Source of the DNA: Mansonella perstans
Lineage: Eukaryota > Nematoda > Chromadorea > Rhabditida > Onchocercidae
DNA length: 64,000 nt
Assembly (NCBI GenBank): GCA_037074765.1
Contig: JBAMDO010000017.1
Location: 62,001 to 126,000, forward strand
Reading direction: 5' to 3'
The stretch's first letter is position 1, and each line of letters starts with the position of its first letter. A program made the translations under genes and the position numbers. Shown one piece after another: positions 48,381-61,401 of the stretch. The notes under the pieces are model-generated. The model was not told where the DNA came from and made no database searches. It was given only the letters and a program-made list of their open reading frames with translations.

Positions 48381-51300
48381 ATTTGAAGATGACAGAACAA
48401 TTATGTCACTTCTGATACTATCAACTATTGTTTGATATCCGTCCATAATAAAGAAATCTGAAAAACTATACCTTGAACATTTTTTCATTCTTTTTTCGTT
48501 CACTTAAAACATCTATCTTTTCTTCCAATTTCTTCCGCTCCACATTACCATTCTCTACCGTTTCTCGATACTGCGGAATTTCCTAACAAAAGAATGCTTA
48601 TTAACTTTTCATCTTTTACATTACCGGATTATTCCTATCCATCCATTCTTGAAGTATTTATTTAATTCATTTCAATATTTCATTCTATTTTATTTCCCAA
48701 CAATTCTTTCTTCCACATTGTTTTCGCGTTAACTTTTATTGTTGTAATCCAAAAAAATACTACTTCCATCAGTAATCGCTCTAAGTATTAAGTATTTCTA
48801 ATGAAAAACCATAGAAAAATTTTTTAAAAAAGCAATCAAATGATAAGTTCCTAAGCACAAGGAAATTCGGCAGACGAGAATCCGTATGCAGTGATGAACT
48901 TTAGATCACGGTTTGCTCTATCAACTAATATTTCGATTCAAGATAAGTCATTTCTGGTATGTTTAGAAAATCATTAAAAAAATACCGCTTCGATATCCGT
49001 AATTTCATTGCGTAAAATCTGAGCAGCACTGTGTTTCATAGTATCTTTAACAGCTTGAAGACGTCTAGAGCACTGCTCATGCTCGCTGCTCAGTTCAATA
49101 TACTTCTGTCGAACTGGTGCCAATTTTTTCAACTGATCTGTAAATTTGACCTCTTCAAGACATGTAAATATCTCTGAATCAAGTCCTGCCTGACACTCAA
49201 TGTAGCATCGAAGATGTTGAGTGGTGCAGAAGTGACTGGGGTTTTGGACTGTTACACTTTCCATTTTATGCTGAATGAATTGTGAAATAGCGACATTTTG
49301 ATGAAATAAGACCTTCTGATTCTTTAACTAAAGACTTGTAATTGCTATCTAATTAACCTTTATTTAGGTCATAAAGTGATTCAGACAAAGAATAAATACA
49401 GTTGGTCACTTCGTAGGAGTTCAAAGTAGGCCATAAAATAGCGGATGCAATTTGCAATACCGAAATGGATCTGATTTAGGAGCTATTAATTGATGGTTCA
49501 AAAAGATCTGAAGAAACGAGAAGTTTCACGACAAGAAGCCTAGTGATTGGTCATCACAAGTGACAATACCCACCAAGATAAAACTCCTATAGAGAAATTG
49601 CGGAAGAATTAGTAAGATGATCTACATCAAAAAATATTTATTTATCTCTTGTATTAAATATTACCAGTGAATCAATTCTCGATTGCATTTTGTTATTGGA
49701 TGCAGACTGTACACGATAATTAGTGACAATTTGTTCAGTCGGACAAATAAAACCTCCAAAACACTCATCAAAAATGAACTTGCATGAAAAAGTGACCGTG
49801 TCACTATTCCGTGGTTTGCTGCTAATACAGTTTTCTGAATCCTAGCGAAATTACTGCATCTAAGAAGCATGCTTGACATATCAGCAAAATATGCTGAAAA
49901 CTGCAAGGCCCCCAGACGTAATTAAATTTAAAAATACAGGATCCAATTCGCCACCAAAACAAAGTGTGACCATATCAACATACAAAAATTCAGCAAACTG
50001 AGACACGGTGTCTTGTTTCATCTACCACATTAATCTAACTACTCGTTAACTAAAAAATTCTTCCCAAAGTTCGTTAAATCCCAAAAGCATTTTTATGCTA
50101 AAGCAATAAACAAATTTGTCGCTCCTCAGCAGGAATATGTCGATGCCACGTCTGCTAATTAAAATGCATGATTTAAAAACATAATTACTTTTCACTGAAT
50201 ATTTTGCTAGTTGCAAAAGTTATACCTTCTAACTCGCGTAAATGACAGTCGATTTCAGTGATTCGCTCAGTATTTTTCATTGCAGTGTCCAAAGACGTCA
50301 AAAGCGCAGTCTTGTTACTACGTGATCCTGAAATCTATATTCTTTGTTTCACTAGACTACTAGCCAATTATCAACTTTGCAAAACGAGTATAAATATTAA
50401 CTCCTACTGTAAAAAAGACTTATGCAAAAATGCAAAAAACCTACGTATTTTACAATGACTGACGATAAAGTCCTATTATCTCATTATCTAAGTAGAGTGT
50501 TAAAACTAACCTCCCGTCAGCACACCACCAGGATTGAAGTCAGAGCCAGCCAAAGACACCGATCTTGAATTAATCTGAGCATCAAACGTTACCTATAAAT
50601 AAATAATGAGCACGATTGCTTGAGCTTTCTTTGTAAATTTGTTGGAATGTGCTCGAACGTTGATGCAGCGGTGTCAGACTCATTTGCGATAGTCTTGTGT
50701 CTTTAACGGTCTAGCCGTCGCAGATTTTTGAAATGCATTCAAAACTTCCGTTTTCATATCTGTTAGCACGAAAGAAAACTTCACAAGAAATCAGCAAAAT
50801 TAACGTGAAATCGCAAGAAATGCCATAAAAATAACAAAAGATGATTAAAGGATGATATGTTATGCTAGCTAGCAAGTGTTAGTTCTGAGAAATTTTCCGT
50901 TATTTTTTATTTTCCTCTCTTATAAGAAAAAAGTAGAATTTTTAACCCAGTTGCCGAAGATTAAGAATTTTAGGATATTACAATTTTGTGAGTCGAAGAC
51001 ACTAAGTCAGAAATACTGAAATCTTTAATGATACATTCAGCTGTTCCGACTCTGCTTTTTTCCTCTTTTTCCATAAGAATTTCATAATGGACCAAAATTT
51101 TTAAATTTTAGAAAGAAGTGCAAGTTGACTTCAAAATTATTTCTAATATAAGTTTTTATACAAAGAAATGAACCTTCTTTGCATCATTATCACTTGTGCA
51201 TATGAAGACACTCCCAAAAACATGACGCATAGCTGGTTCAAGTTCCGGTGCATATTCAATCAAATCTTTCGCTATAAAAACATTTTCCTTGCCAACCTGG

Positions 51301-54300
51301 AAAATCAAAATCATAAGCTCATAAAAAAAACAAAAAAAAATGATATTGTATTGATAACAAAAACAAAATCCTCGATCTATCATTTCATAGGCGGTATAAA
51401 CAATTATATTAACGCTCCAGCTGTCAATCAATGACCCTACCAATCTAAAAAACATTAACCATCGTCTACATAAAATCGGATTTAATTGCTAGACCAAAAT
51501 AAATAATACAAGACAGTACTGTCAAATATTAGCAAACAATTAATGAAAACATCAATAAAACCTGGGCATCTGGAGTAAAAACTAAATGCTATTCTCAACT
51601 ACTAATATAATCAATTCTGTTAATTTCTGAATTAAAAGAGAACAATCAAGAGGTTGTCGATGGATTTAATCCTCCTTATTTTTTTTCTCTTAATCGTTTT
51701 CTTTATCAAAATTATCGTCATTATCCTGAACAAAATAAATCGAAATAGAAAATTTTGAATGCATTAAAAGAGAGAAGGGAATTTTTAGTACTTCCATACA
51801 TTTCAATTGTAGCAAGCATGAAGAAGACCTCCCAACCTTTCTAAAAAATATCCAAGTTATAGTTTCTAATATGAGATCACTTACAAACGAAAAACGGCTT
51901 TTACTGATTGAACCCATTTCTTAACTTTTTTTTTTTTTTTTGATTTCCCAGTAAGAAAAAGAGTAAAAGATTTTTGAAAATATTCGAGACTGTATGGATA
52001 CGAAGAAGAGATCGAATTTACCGAATTTTCTTAAAGAATATTAAAGAACTAATTAAGCATACAACAGATTAGCAAATATCATAATTATATCTTAGCAAAT
52101 ATCATAATTAGATCCTGATTAATGATTTTCACCGAAAAATGCAAAATCTTTGAACTCTGAAAAATCTCCCTTCAAAATTATGTAACACGAACCAAATCCT
52201 GTGCTCGCTGCAATTTACGATTGTCAAGCATCCGACCTTCGATTTTGTCCAAAGGCAGAATAGTTACCCGATGTCTCAGATTACCATTTTTCAACAAATC
52301 TCGACCAATTTGTGCATTTCTAACGATGATATTATACAGCTGAAAGTTACATAAAAACTAGTTATGGCATTTCAGTTGAAATTCGACTGTGACCGAAAAG
52401 GCAATAAAAAAAAACTTTTTTCGCATTTGAAAACTGTAACAACAGTAATACACTCTCACGAAGAAAATTATTCACAATTCTCAAGTCTCACTGCAGATTA
52501 AATTAGAGAGTGATGATACCCAAAACATCACAGAAATTTTATATTACAAAAACTAAAACTTACAGCTCCTCCACCAGCAACTTCCAAAGCGGTTGCAAAT
52601 CGAAAATCACGAATTCGGAACAGTTTAGCAACGATTCCATTAACTAAACGGCGATCGAAATTTGGATATGGATCCAAATAATCGAATTTCAAATGCGGAT
52701 TCCTACAATAAAATTAAAAAATAAAAACTGGAAAAAGAATATAAAGAATCGTTAGACAATAATAGTAATGACAAGTAAGCTTCCACTGAATTCAAAATTA
52801 CCCAAGGCTTGACTTTTGATTTTTGATTGCATGCAAAAGAGAAAATTAATGTCCAAAATATTCTAGTAATAATTGTTTAAATAAAAAGACTTCTTTTAAC
52901 ATTATGCTCGAAGTTTGGTAAGAAAAGTGATATAATCTTAAATAAAGAAAGCATATTTATAAAAATATTGATACCGAGCTTCGAAATCCATTACAGCATC
53001 GGCCAAAGCACTGCGTTCTGCAGCAAGCGTTCTACGCTCGTTGGAAATTTGAAGTTCAGTTTCTTCATTGAAATTTAGTCCACTCAGCTTCGTCTAGAAA
53101 TGAAAAAACCAAAGAACTAAAAAGTAATAAAGTATTTTATTCTTAATAAGAATTCTTATTAAGAATTTTAAAATCGAAAGCCTTTATTTGCAAGTCATCT
53201 TTAGCGGATCTGCAGGAAAGACATTGATATTAACAACTGCGATTGATTAATTATCGATTTTTAAATTAAAATTTCAGAAAAATTATATAATTTTGGAAAG
53301 CCGCTACCATAATAACGTCATTAAAGCTTTAATAAATATCACGACAATTTCGTCGATCTTCAAAAGTTTTAGCAGTAACCTCTATGGACCGTATTTGCTG
53401 CTCTAAATTTGATCGATCACGTTCTTCCAAGTCAGCTTGACTCGTGACTGCACTCAATTCATCCTTCTTTTTCGCCAGTAAGGGTTCTAGTTGTTTCAGC
53501 CTAAAAAACTACACATGAAAGAATAATACCTATTAGGAACAAGTCTAAAAAAAACTGTATTTATTAAGAAGATCACTCCGATTACATTACAAACAACAGT
53601 ACTCTCCTTAATGACCGCAGACATGCTTCATGCGGCTTCATTAATATGAAGATTCTAACTAATGTAATTCAAATCCAAAGTAATTCAAAATGATTGTCCC
53701 AATCTCATCAAAAATATGGAAAAACAGAATTCATATCTTCTAAACTATTGTAAAGAACACCTCATCTGAGCCGTTTTAATTTTCGTCTCCAACGCACTTA
53801 AAGCACTTCGTTGAGCTGCAAAATAAACCATGAACATATCACTCGTATAGCGCTGCTTTTCAGTCAGCATTATTCAAAATGAAGTGATACATGCTCAATT
53901 TTCGGCTCTGTTTATTCTTACAATAATTAAACTAAGTTTACATTTAACTTGAATGATGATACGAACTAGTTATTATAAATAATAAGTCATTTTTACAACA
54001 TAAAAGAAAAAGCATAAGATTAAACAATAATATAGATCGCAACCCATTAATAAAGAAGGCATATTATTATCTAGCTCAAATATACCAAAAACGTTGCAGC
54101 AGACCTGTTAGCTGAGCATCCAAAGTAACAGCGTGTCCATCTTCATCAGTTATCATGCCTTTCGCCAAAGCTTCCATTTTATTTCGTGCTCGTTTTACTG
54201 CTTCTTCTGCCTCTTTGCCACGCTTTTCCTCACCACCAATTTCAGTTTCAAGCTTCTTCAATTCCCGGCACTTTTTTTCTAGTTCATTCTTGTCCTGCAG

Positions 54301-57282
54301 AAGCAACTTTAATTTGATACGCTGGATTAATGATCAAATAGCTCGTTTCAATGTACTCTTTGCAATACAAAATACATCCGAGTGAAAAATACTGTAAATT
54401 AGTGTTAATGTCGCATATCATATTACCATTAGTTTGAACCAAGGATTTCCAAAATCAAAAAAAAAACTTTTTTGATCTTTGTTAAAAATTCTAACCGACT
54501 GAATACTTTTCGCCTTGCGATCAATAGCAGTTTTTGTTTCTTTCCCCTTATCACGCATAGCGTCACGATCAGCCTCTGCTGCTGTCAGTGCTGCCATAGT
54601 ACCTTTCACACGGTCTTCAATTTCCTTTTTTTCTCGTCCTGTTTTCTATGAAAAAAGTATTCATCAATTCACTGAACTTCTACGAATGTGATTTGTCATG
54701 CTAAAGAAAAAGTAGTTCGAATAATTTGGCTCTTCTCAAGTACTTAAAACTACTCTCAATAAAAATAAATATTTATAATTAAACAGAAAATTTATAAATA
54801 TGTCCCGCTTTCATGAACCTTATGCCCTCTAAATTTTGAAAATTCCTAAATTCACTAGAATTTAGCAAAAACTTACATTATTCTTGTTATCTTCGAGTTC
54901 TTTCAGACGGAGTTCTTTCCGATCTAACTCTTCTTTTGTGTCGTAAATAATCTTGTCTACTTCGCAAATTTGACTTTTCACCCCAGCTATATCATCTTGT
55001 AGCGTACGGCTATGAGTCTAAAAATACTGTTACGTGCAGCAATAAATGATAAAAAAATTCCTTGTATTTTCCTTTAAAAAAAAAAAAAAAAAGAAAAAAA
55101 ACGAGACTTGTCTAAGTATATATTGTCGCTTACTTTCTTCATTCTATATCTCAACTTCAATTTCTTCAGCAAGCAAGACTTTTCGTCAGTATGAAAAAAA
55201 AAACTAAATATGAAACTGATACTCACCAGTGAGCTCATGAAATCAAATGCGATAAGCTTTCGTTGGAGTGCTTCGAGCTCTCGGCCAATTTTCTGATACT
55301 CAAGGAAATTACTACGATCCCGTTTCAACTTCTCTACCTGTGGAATGATATCTTCCTCCATCAGCTATAAATCAAATTCTCTTCAAAAATATTTGGAAAA
55401 ATCGTAATTAAAAGAATGTAATTGAAACAGAATATCCTACATTCTGATACAGATTAGAAGCATTTAACTGAAATAGCTGGCAGTTTAATTACAGTGTAAA
55501 AGAACTAAGCGGCACAAGAATTTTTTTTTCAGAAACAATGCCTGTTTGATTTCAGTCATTTTGCCTTCCTTTTTTTCTATTGTACGTACAGCACTTTGCT
55601 TTTTCGCTTCATACATTCGCGTTCCTGCTGCTTCTTCGATCATTCCTACAATCTAAAAATACTCTCTGTAATGATTACGATAATCGATATGTCATCGGGT
55701 TCCAACCAATAAAAGTAATTTACTTTGTTTATGTAAATACATAAAAAGGAAAATTTCCTAAAATTTTATGCATCAGCTCTAGATATCGAAGAACCAGATT
55801 TTTATTATCCACGCTTGCAAAAGTCATTCTAATAAAAGAGTAATAGATCACTGACGATTTTTAGCTGAATTCTTATGTAATCAAAAGAAAATCAACAATC
55901 TGTTCCAACCTCCATTGGTTTCATATTAAGGACCTTCGTAATACGTCCTTGCATAATCAAGAAATGAGGATTGTTTACATTTAAGCCAACTGTCCGGAAC
56001 ATATCCGCAACTCGGCTATTTGTTGCTGCAGCGCCATTGATTGTGTATGTATTTCGGCCATTTATTACTATCTGCAGTGAAATTTTTAATCAAAAGTAAA
56101 AATTGAATACAATCTATGATCATGAAATAAAAGGTAACCCGAATATCAATAGTTTATGTTCTGATTTCAATAAAGTTTTGAATGAAAGAATTTTATAGTT
56201 TGAGTGATTGGAAGATTATGAAACAGACGAACTCAGGATTCACTGCTGTAAGCAAGTTTTATAATTATTTTTGTTTCTAAAATTTCTCGCCTCTTCGAAG
56301 AAAAAGATCTGAATAAGACAAATCCATCTCATCTTTCCATCGTTGACAACTTGACACTTTACGTTGTGAAAAATATAAATCAAAGTATCTGATTCAATAA
56401 ATGCTCAAAAACAACCCTCTTAACATTATTTCTGTTTCAACATCATATTATTAATATTGTATTATGCAATCAATACTTCCTGATAAAATTATAAATAGTA
56501 AAAATTTTCGCCTACAGAATCATCGTCCTCAAATTTCACTGCATTATTCTAAAAGCATTAACCGTAAGTCTTTCGCGATAAAGATCTAAAGCTAGTATAT
56601 CATTATAATTTAAATTTAAAAAAAATATCTATTTGGACAATCTCTGAAACAAACCTGTCGCCGAACAATAATTTCATCATATTTATCGAAACCAACAGGA
56701 CGATTAGAGGTGTCTGTATTATCAAATGTAATTGTTACTGTAGCCTTGCTAATGCCAGCCTGACCTTGTTTATAAACAAGATCCGAAAGTTGTGCGGCAC
56801 GAACCTAAAGCAATATATCTATTTGAATTGAGAGTTTTCAACTATAACCGAAATATTTAGTTTAAACAAAAAAAAGTCAGGTTTTATCAATCTTTTATAC
56901 ATTAACCATACAAACTAATGAATGAATGAGTTATTCAATCATTTTTCCAAATTTCTCTCAAGGCTAGAGTAATTTCATTCTAAAATTAAATTCTCTTCTA
57001 TTATCAAATACAAAGTAATAGCCTGTTTGCAACAATATCTTCCAATATGTGCAGATTTATTCTAGAAAAATATTTTGAAAATTATAACATGTTATTTTGC
57101 AAAGAACTAATTACCTGACTTAAATTGGAAATACCAAGAACGAAACAAATAGCATCAAGAATATTTGATTTGCCCGAACCATTTAGACCTGTAATTGCAT
57201 TAAACTGCGCATCGAAACCATCAATAATTTGTCGTTGTGCGTATGATTTGAAGCCATCTATTTCGATTCGTTTTATACGCAT
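45531..57282 (-). CDS. SMC2: Condensin subunit SMC2
   Basis: Twenty-six phase-consistent exons give 1204 residues (human 1197), from ATG 57282 ([16 protein letters not shown]) to TAA 45531. Walker A is [12 protein letters not shown] in exon 1. Exon 3 holds [20 protein letters not shown] and exon 4 [10 protein letters not shown]. Long coiled coils follow. The hinge (about residues 500-680) includes [17 protein letters not shown] and [13 protein letters not shown]. The C-terminal head has the signature [13 protein letters not shown], split by an intron, and Walker [24 protein letters not shown]2 pairs with SMC4 in condensin, the ATPase that loops and compacts mitotic chromosomes; C. elegans MIX-1 also serves dosage compensation. 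An earlier ATG at 57294 is disfavoured because an AG acceptor lies between the two. One intron (55365-55541) has a GC donor. Confidence 0.95.
48347..48375 (+). repeat. Poly(A/T) run in an SMC2 intron
   Basis: An uninterrupted A homopolymer of more than 20 bases on the plus strand, inside the intron between exons ending 48472 and starting 48239. A similar A run sits at 27127-27150. Confidence 0.9.
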
Positions 57283-58649
57283 TCCTGCAATCATTTACTT
57301 TCTCATTTTTCTATCCATCTCACTTACGTGACCTCTACGTGACCTTTACGCTTTCTCAATTATCTTTCTCTACTTTATATCTTATTCTTCTTCATATTAA
57401 ATCATATATTTTGAACTTTAAAAATTCATTCAAATAACAGACAAAGTAGCTTGAAATAAAGAACATAATAACCTAATCATATTCGCGCCCTTTATTTTAC
57501 TGCATTCGTATGCAAACGTTAAATATCGAAACTAGGGAAAATTGCTTGCTGTGAAGTTCGATTAGATTTTGTTTTTCAGGAAGATTGCGGAAGTATATAT
57601 TGAGTAACAAAAGTTATGTTGTGGAATGAATCTATTATCTTCGAGAAACTCTTAAATGAATAAGAAAGTTCCTGATTGCTATCTTAAAATCAAAAATGAA
57701 ATTCAACAATGGCATATCGATCAACTAAATATCATAAGTGTTATTTCTCTTTGCTATAATTATCAAGTTTCTCATCAGTACATTGCCAAAATTTAATTCT
57801 TATTTCTCAACTTTTTTCTATATTTTTTAAATGTAATATCATGTATATTTCATTATTTAAAATTCCTTTTTATTTTGCATCAAATGTTCATAATTTTTTG
57901 ATACATCTATTGAGTGTGAATGCTATTAAGTTCATATTTAATGAACTTTTTTTGCTTTGACCTATTTTCTTTTCTTTAAAATATTACTTGTATGTTAAGT
58001 ACAAAAATACATAGTTCGAAAATGCAACTAATGCAAACCAACAATTGCAATGCAATTAATTGCATGAGAAAAAGCATCTAAATTTCGCTAAATAATAGTA
58101 ATGATTGGACACTTTTTTTTTTCCATCATTTAATAGTTTTATTTAATTGATATGCAAAAGAAAATTGGTGATAAGATTGCTGATAAACGGTTACACAATG
58201 TATATCGATCATTTATTGATTTATAAATAAATTAATAATGAACGAAATAAGTGAACAAATATCATTGTCATTGACTGAATGCAGTTTCCATATGTATTGC
58301 AATTTTTCACATTATCAATGATAGTTGTTAATTAGAAGAAATATATCAGATACTTCAAAAGAAGCCGTCTTTCTCATCCATTGCTCACTTTCGGAAATTA
58401 ATGTTTTCACTGAGAGAGTGGCATATAATTTCGACTTTTTTTTTCTACCATAAAACACTTTGTGAAAAAATTTTTGTTTCTTTCTTCGTTCGTTAAAATG
58501 CTATTTCTTCAACAATTATTTTATAAGGCACGGTAAAGAGTAATATCAGTCTATATATATGTCAGTCTACAAGCATAAATATGTATTCAAAGGCACGAAG
58601 GCATTTCAGGTATATAATTATAAATAAAAAATATATATAATAAAGGAAA
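57283..58649. other. Intergenic region between SMC2 and ETFB
   Basis: 1.37 kb, AT-rich, holding the SMC2 promoter side and the ETFB 3' flank. It includes a direct repeat of CGTGACCTCTACGTGACCTT type at 57327-57350. No gene seen. Confidence 0.5.
57285..57286 (-). promoter_or_regulatory. Probable spliced-leader acceptor of SMC2
   Basis: On the minus strand GATTGCAG ends two bases before the chosen SMC2 ATG. This both explains the short 5' leader and rules out the ATG at 57294. Confidence 0.5.
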
Positions 58650-60627
58650 TTATACAATACCCATCTGCTTCAGTTTCACAACAAGTGATGGGACATCTTC
58701 AACGAAACCACCTGATTTTCGTACCGGAGGTTCTGTAACCTAAAACAAGTTAAAGAAAAATAAAGGTTGCAGTCAACACGACAGGTCCGCAATTTTGACT
58801 ATTCCCATGCATGCATCCATTCACTAAAAATGTTATGCGAATGTTTAAACGAAAAGTTTTTTGATAAAAAAGATTGTAATTTTTTTTTTTAGAACCTCAA
58901 GAATTTCTGTTTGTTGCACGATTTCAATCCCATAATCGGAAGGTTTTTTCTTTTCTACGGGCTTATTCTTTGCTTTCATGATATTTGGTAGTGTAGCATA
59001 TCTGGGTTCATTCAGCCTTAGATCAGCACTTATTACAGCCGGTATCTTGATCCGTATCGATTCTCGGCCTTCGTCTATTTCTCTGAAATATTTAAATTTG
59101 ACGCAAAAATGCATAAAAGACTAGGAAAATTGTCCTAATTTTAAATGCAATGTAAAGAGTCAAATTTGGTTCATGTATATCTGGTGACCTATTTCCAGTG
59201 TTGACCTAATACTATGATTAAGCATGCCATCTCCCTAAATTTCTATAATTACCGAAGGTTGTTTCTTGGTGCTCAATATTAGTTTTTCATTTCAAAATTT
59301 AGCAATTCACAGAATAAAATGGGAAAAAAAAAATTCCCAGAATCAGTCATACATCAGCCATTTAATATCATGATAAAAATAGTGAGTTTCTGTCACAAGA
59401 TTAAAACTATATTATATGCTTATCTTATATCTAGAAAAATTTAATTATTCCTAACAACGACGAAATGTGAACAACAGTAATAATAAATTATGAAGCAGTA
59501 AATTAGCTCGAATAAAACTATTTGAATTCCTTCTACAATAATTTGTAATAAATACGGCAAACAATTGAATCTTTAAACATATATGGCTCACATAAAAGTA
59601 ATTTCCATCGAAGAAAAAAAGAATTTCAAAGTTATAAATCGATGCATACTTATATAAATACCAATAAATAAACAAATACCCAACTTACCGTGTAACAATG
59701 AATGTATCAGCACTTTCTTGTTCAATTTCGCTAGCATACATTGCTTGAGGCCAATTTAATAAGCCAGCAAGAAGTTGAGCTGTCTGCCCATAATCATCAT
59801 CGATTGCTTGCTTTCCAAGGAATATCAAATTTGGCTTTTCATCTTCAGCTATTCTTTTTAGTATCTGAATTGTAATTAGTGACTATTCATCTGATTTGAT
59901 AAATTTCTCTCTAAAGATCTTAACAGATGATTTTAACTCTTTCTTCTCTTTATCTCTCCACTATTCTTTTCGGGAACTGAGTTTCAAATAATGCTCTTCT
60001 GAATTTCGATAGTCGACCTTTAAGATCTTCTGTTCACACTAGTTTTTCTTTTCTCCTTCTTTTACAATTGAAAATATACTAACTTTAGCGACAAGCAATG
60101 GTTCTATTTTTTCAGCTATTGCATCTTCCAACTCAACATGTATAGCTCTATCTGCACCTTTCGCTAATGCCGTACGAAGCGTTTCCTGAAACATTTCATA
60201 CGTGAAAACACTTATTTCAAACAGGAAGTTCCATAAAAAGTTAAATTTAGTTTTCCTTTCTATAGCTCCATGTTATCATCAAATGTTATTATCAATATTA
60301 CACAGTTATAATTGAAAGAGAATGAAATTTTCAAAAGCTGACCGTAAGAAATCAAAAATGAAAATTTTTACGGAATTCACAGTTTTCAGAAATGAATCAT
60401 TTTAAATTTCAAAAATAAACCATTGATTTGGAGGGTCCAAGTGAAACAGCTACAACTTCTTTAACAATTTGTTTTTCTTTCAAGCGAACCGCTTCTTCCA
60501 ATGCAATTTCATCGAATGGATTCATTGAGTGCTGTACATCTTGTTTAATTACACCTGTTTTGTCAGGTTTTACTCTTATTTTTATCGCATAATCGATTAC
60601 TCTTTTTACAGCTACCAAAGCTCGCAT
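58650..60627 (-). CDS. ETFB: Electron transfer flavoprotein subunit beta
   Basis: Five exons: 60627-60421, 60185-60084, 59864-59689, 59082-58896 and 58739-58650 (TAA), giving 253 residues (human 255). It opens [36 protein letters not shown] and [10 protein letters not shown] are family blocks, and the AMP-binding fold includes [19 protein letters not shown]. The recognition loop [16 protein letters not shown], which docks acyl-CoA dehydrogenases and carries the methylated lysines in mammals, is intact. ETFB with ETFA (FAD-binding) passes electrons from mitochondrial matrix dehydrogenases of fatty-acid and amino-acid oxidation to ETF-QO. All junctions hold phase and nothing is missing. It is divergent to the membrane protein gene at 61402. 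Confidence 0.95.
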
Positions 60628-60873
60628 TATTTCCGTAACACTAAACAGTTACAAATGTAATTTAAATTTTCAAAATTGTTCGTATCAAAACGATTCTTAA
60701 AAAATTTAAATTTAGAAAGTTAATTTTAAACAGCCTTGTCATATTTATGTTTATGACAGGAAATTTAATCAACATTTACTTCAATTATATGAATTGAATT
60801 GATTAATGACATATTAATTAGTGGCATTGATTAGTGATATTGATTAATGACAAAAAGAAAAACATTTCATCAA

Positions 60874-61001
60874 CGTGATACGTGATGCATTGAAATTTCA
60901 AAAAACGTGATACGTGATGCATCGAAATTTCAAAAAACGTGATACGTGATGCATTGAAATTTCAAAAAACGTGATATGTGATGCACTGGAATTTCAAAAA
61001 A
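60874..61001 (+). repeat. 32-bp tandem repeat, four copies
   Basis: Units start at 60874, 60906, 60938 and 60970 with consensus CGTGATACGTGATGCATTGA followed by AATTTCAAAAAA. The last copy has the most changes (ATATGTG, CACTGG). Confidence 0.95.
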
Positions 61002-61391
61002 CTTCTAATTAAATCAAATTAATTAGGTGGTATTTGACTGTAAAAGAATTAAAAAGGCAAAATGAACGAATTTGGGTTCAATGTCCATTACAAAAACTAA
61101 ACATCTCTCCCTCTCTCTCTCTTACCTGAAAGAACAAAATTAAGTTCTAAATACTTTCCTTCCTTCTCCCTATTTCTTTCTCTCATTCCCTCACCGTTCT
61201 CTCTTTCTCTGGTCACTTATCCTAATCATTGCTTTGTACTAGAAAACAACTCTCATGTAATGTTGTTGTTCAACAACAATTTCTTTGGTGTCATTTCGTT
61301 AATCATTCGGGCAACTGGAGTATTTATCGCGATCTCTCAGAGTTCCTAAATGGTATACTAGGAAGGTACCACTGAGTCCTGATTACAATTC

Positions 61392-61393
61392 AG
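61392..61393 (+). promoter_or_regulatory. Probable spliced-leader acceptor of the TMEM-like gene
   Basis: TTACAATTCAG lies eight bases before the ATG at 61402 and no upstream coding exon is seen. Inference. Confidence 0.4.
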
Positions 61394-61401
61394 GTACATT
61401 C

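Larger units (their letters stand above)
60628..61401. other. Divergent promoter region of ETFB and the TMEM-like gene
   Basis: 774 bp shared by two divergent genes. It contains the 32-bp tandem array (60874-61001) and a CT-rich tract near 61105-61215. Confidence 0.5.

Noticed and set aside
49661..49906. 81-codon minus frame in the SMC2 region
   Set aside because: SMC2 exons on either side (50327-50226 and 49137-48986) join in phase without it; it lies in an intron.
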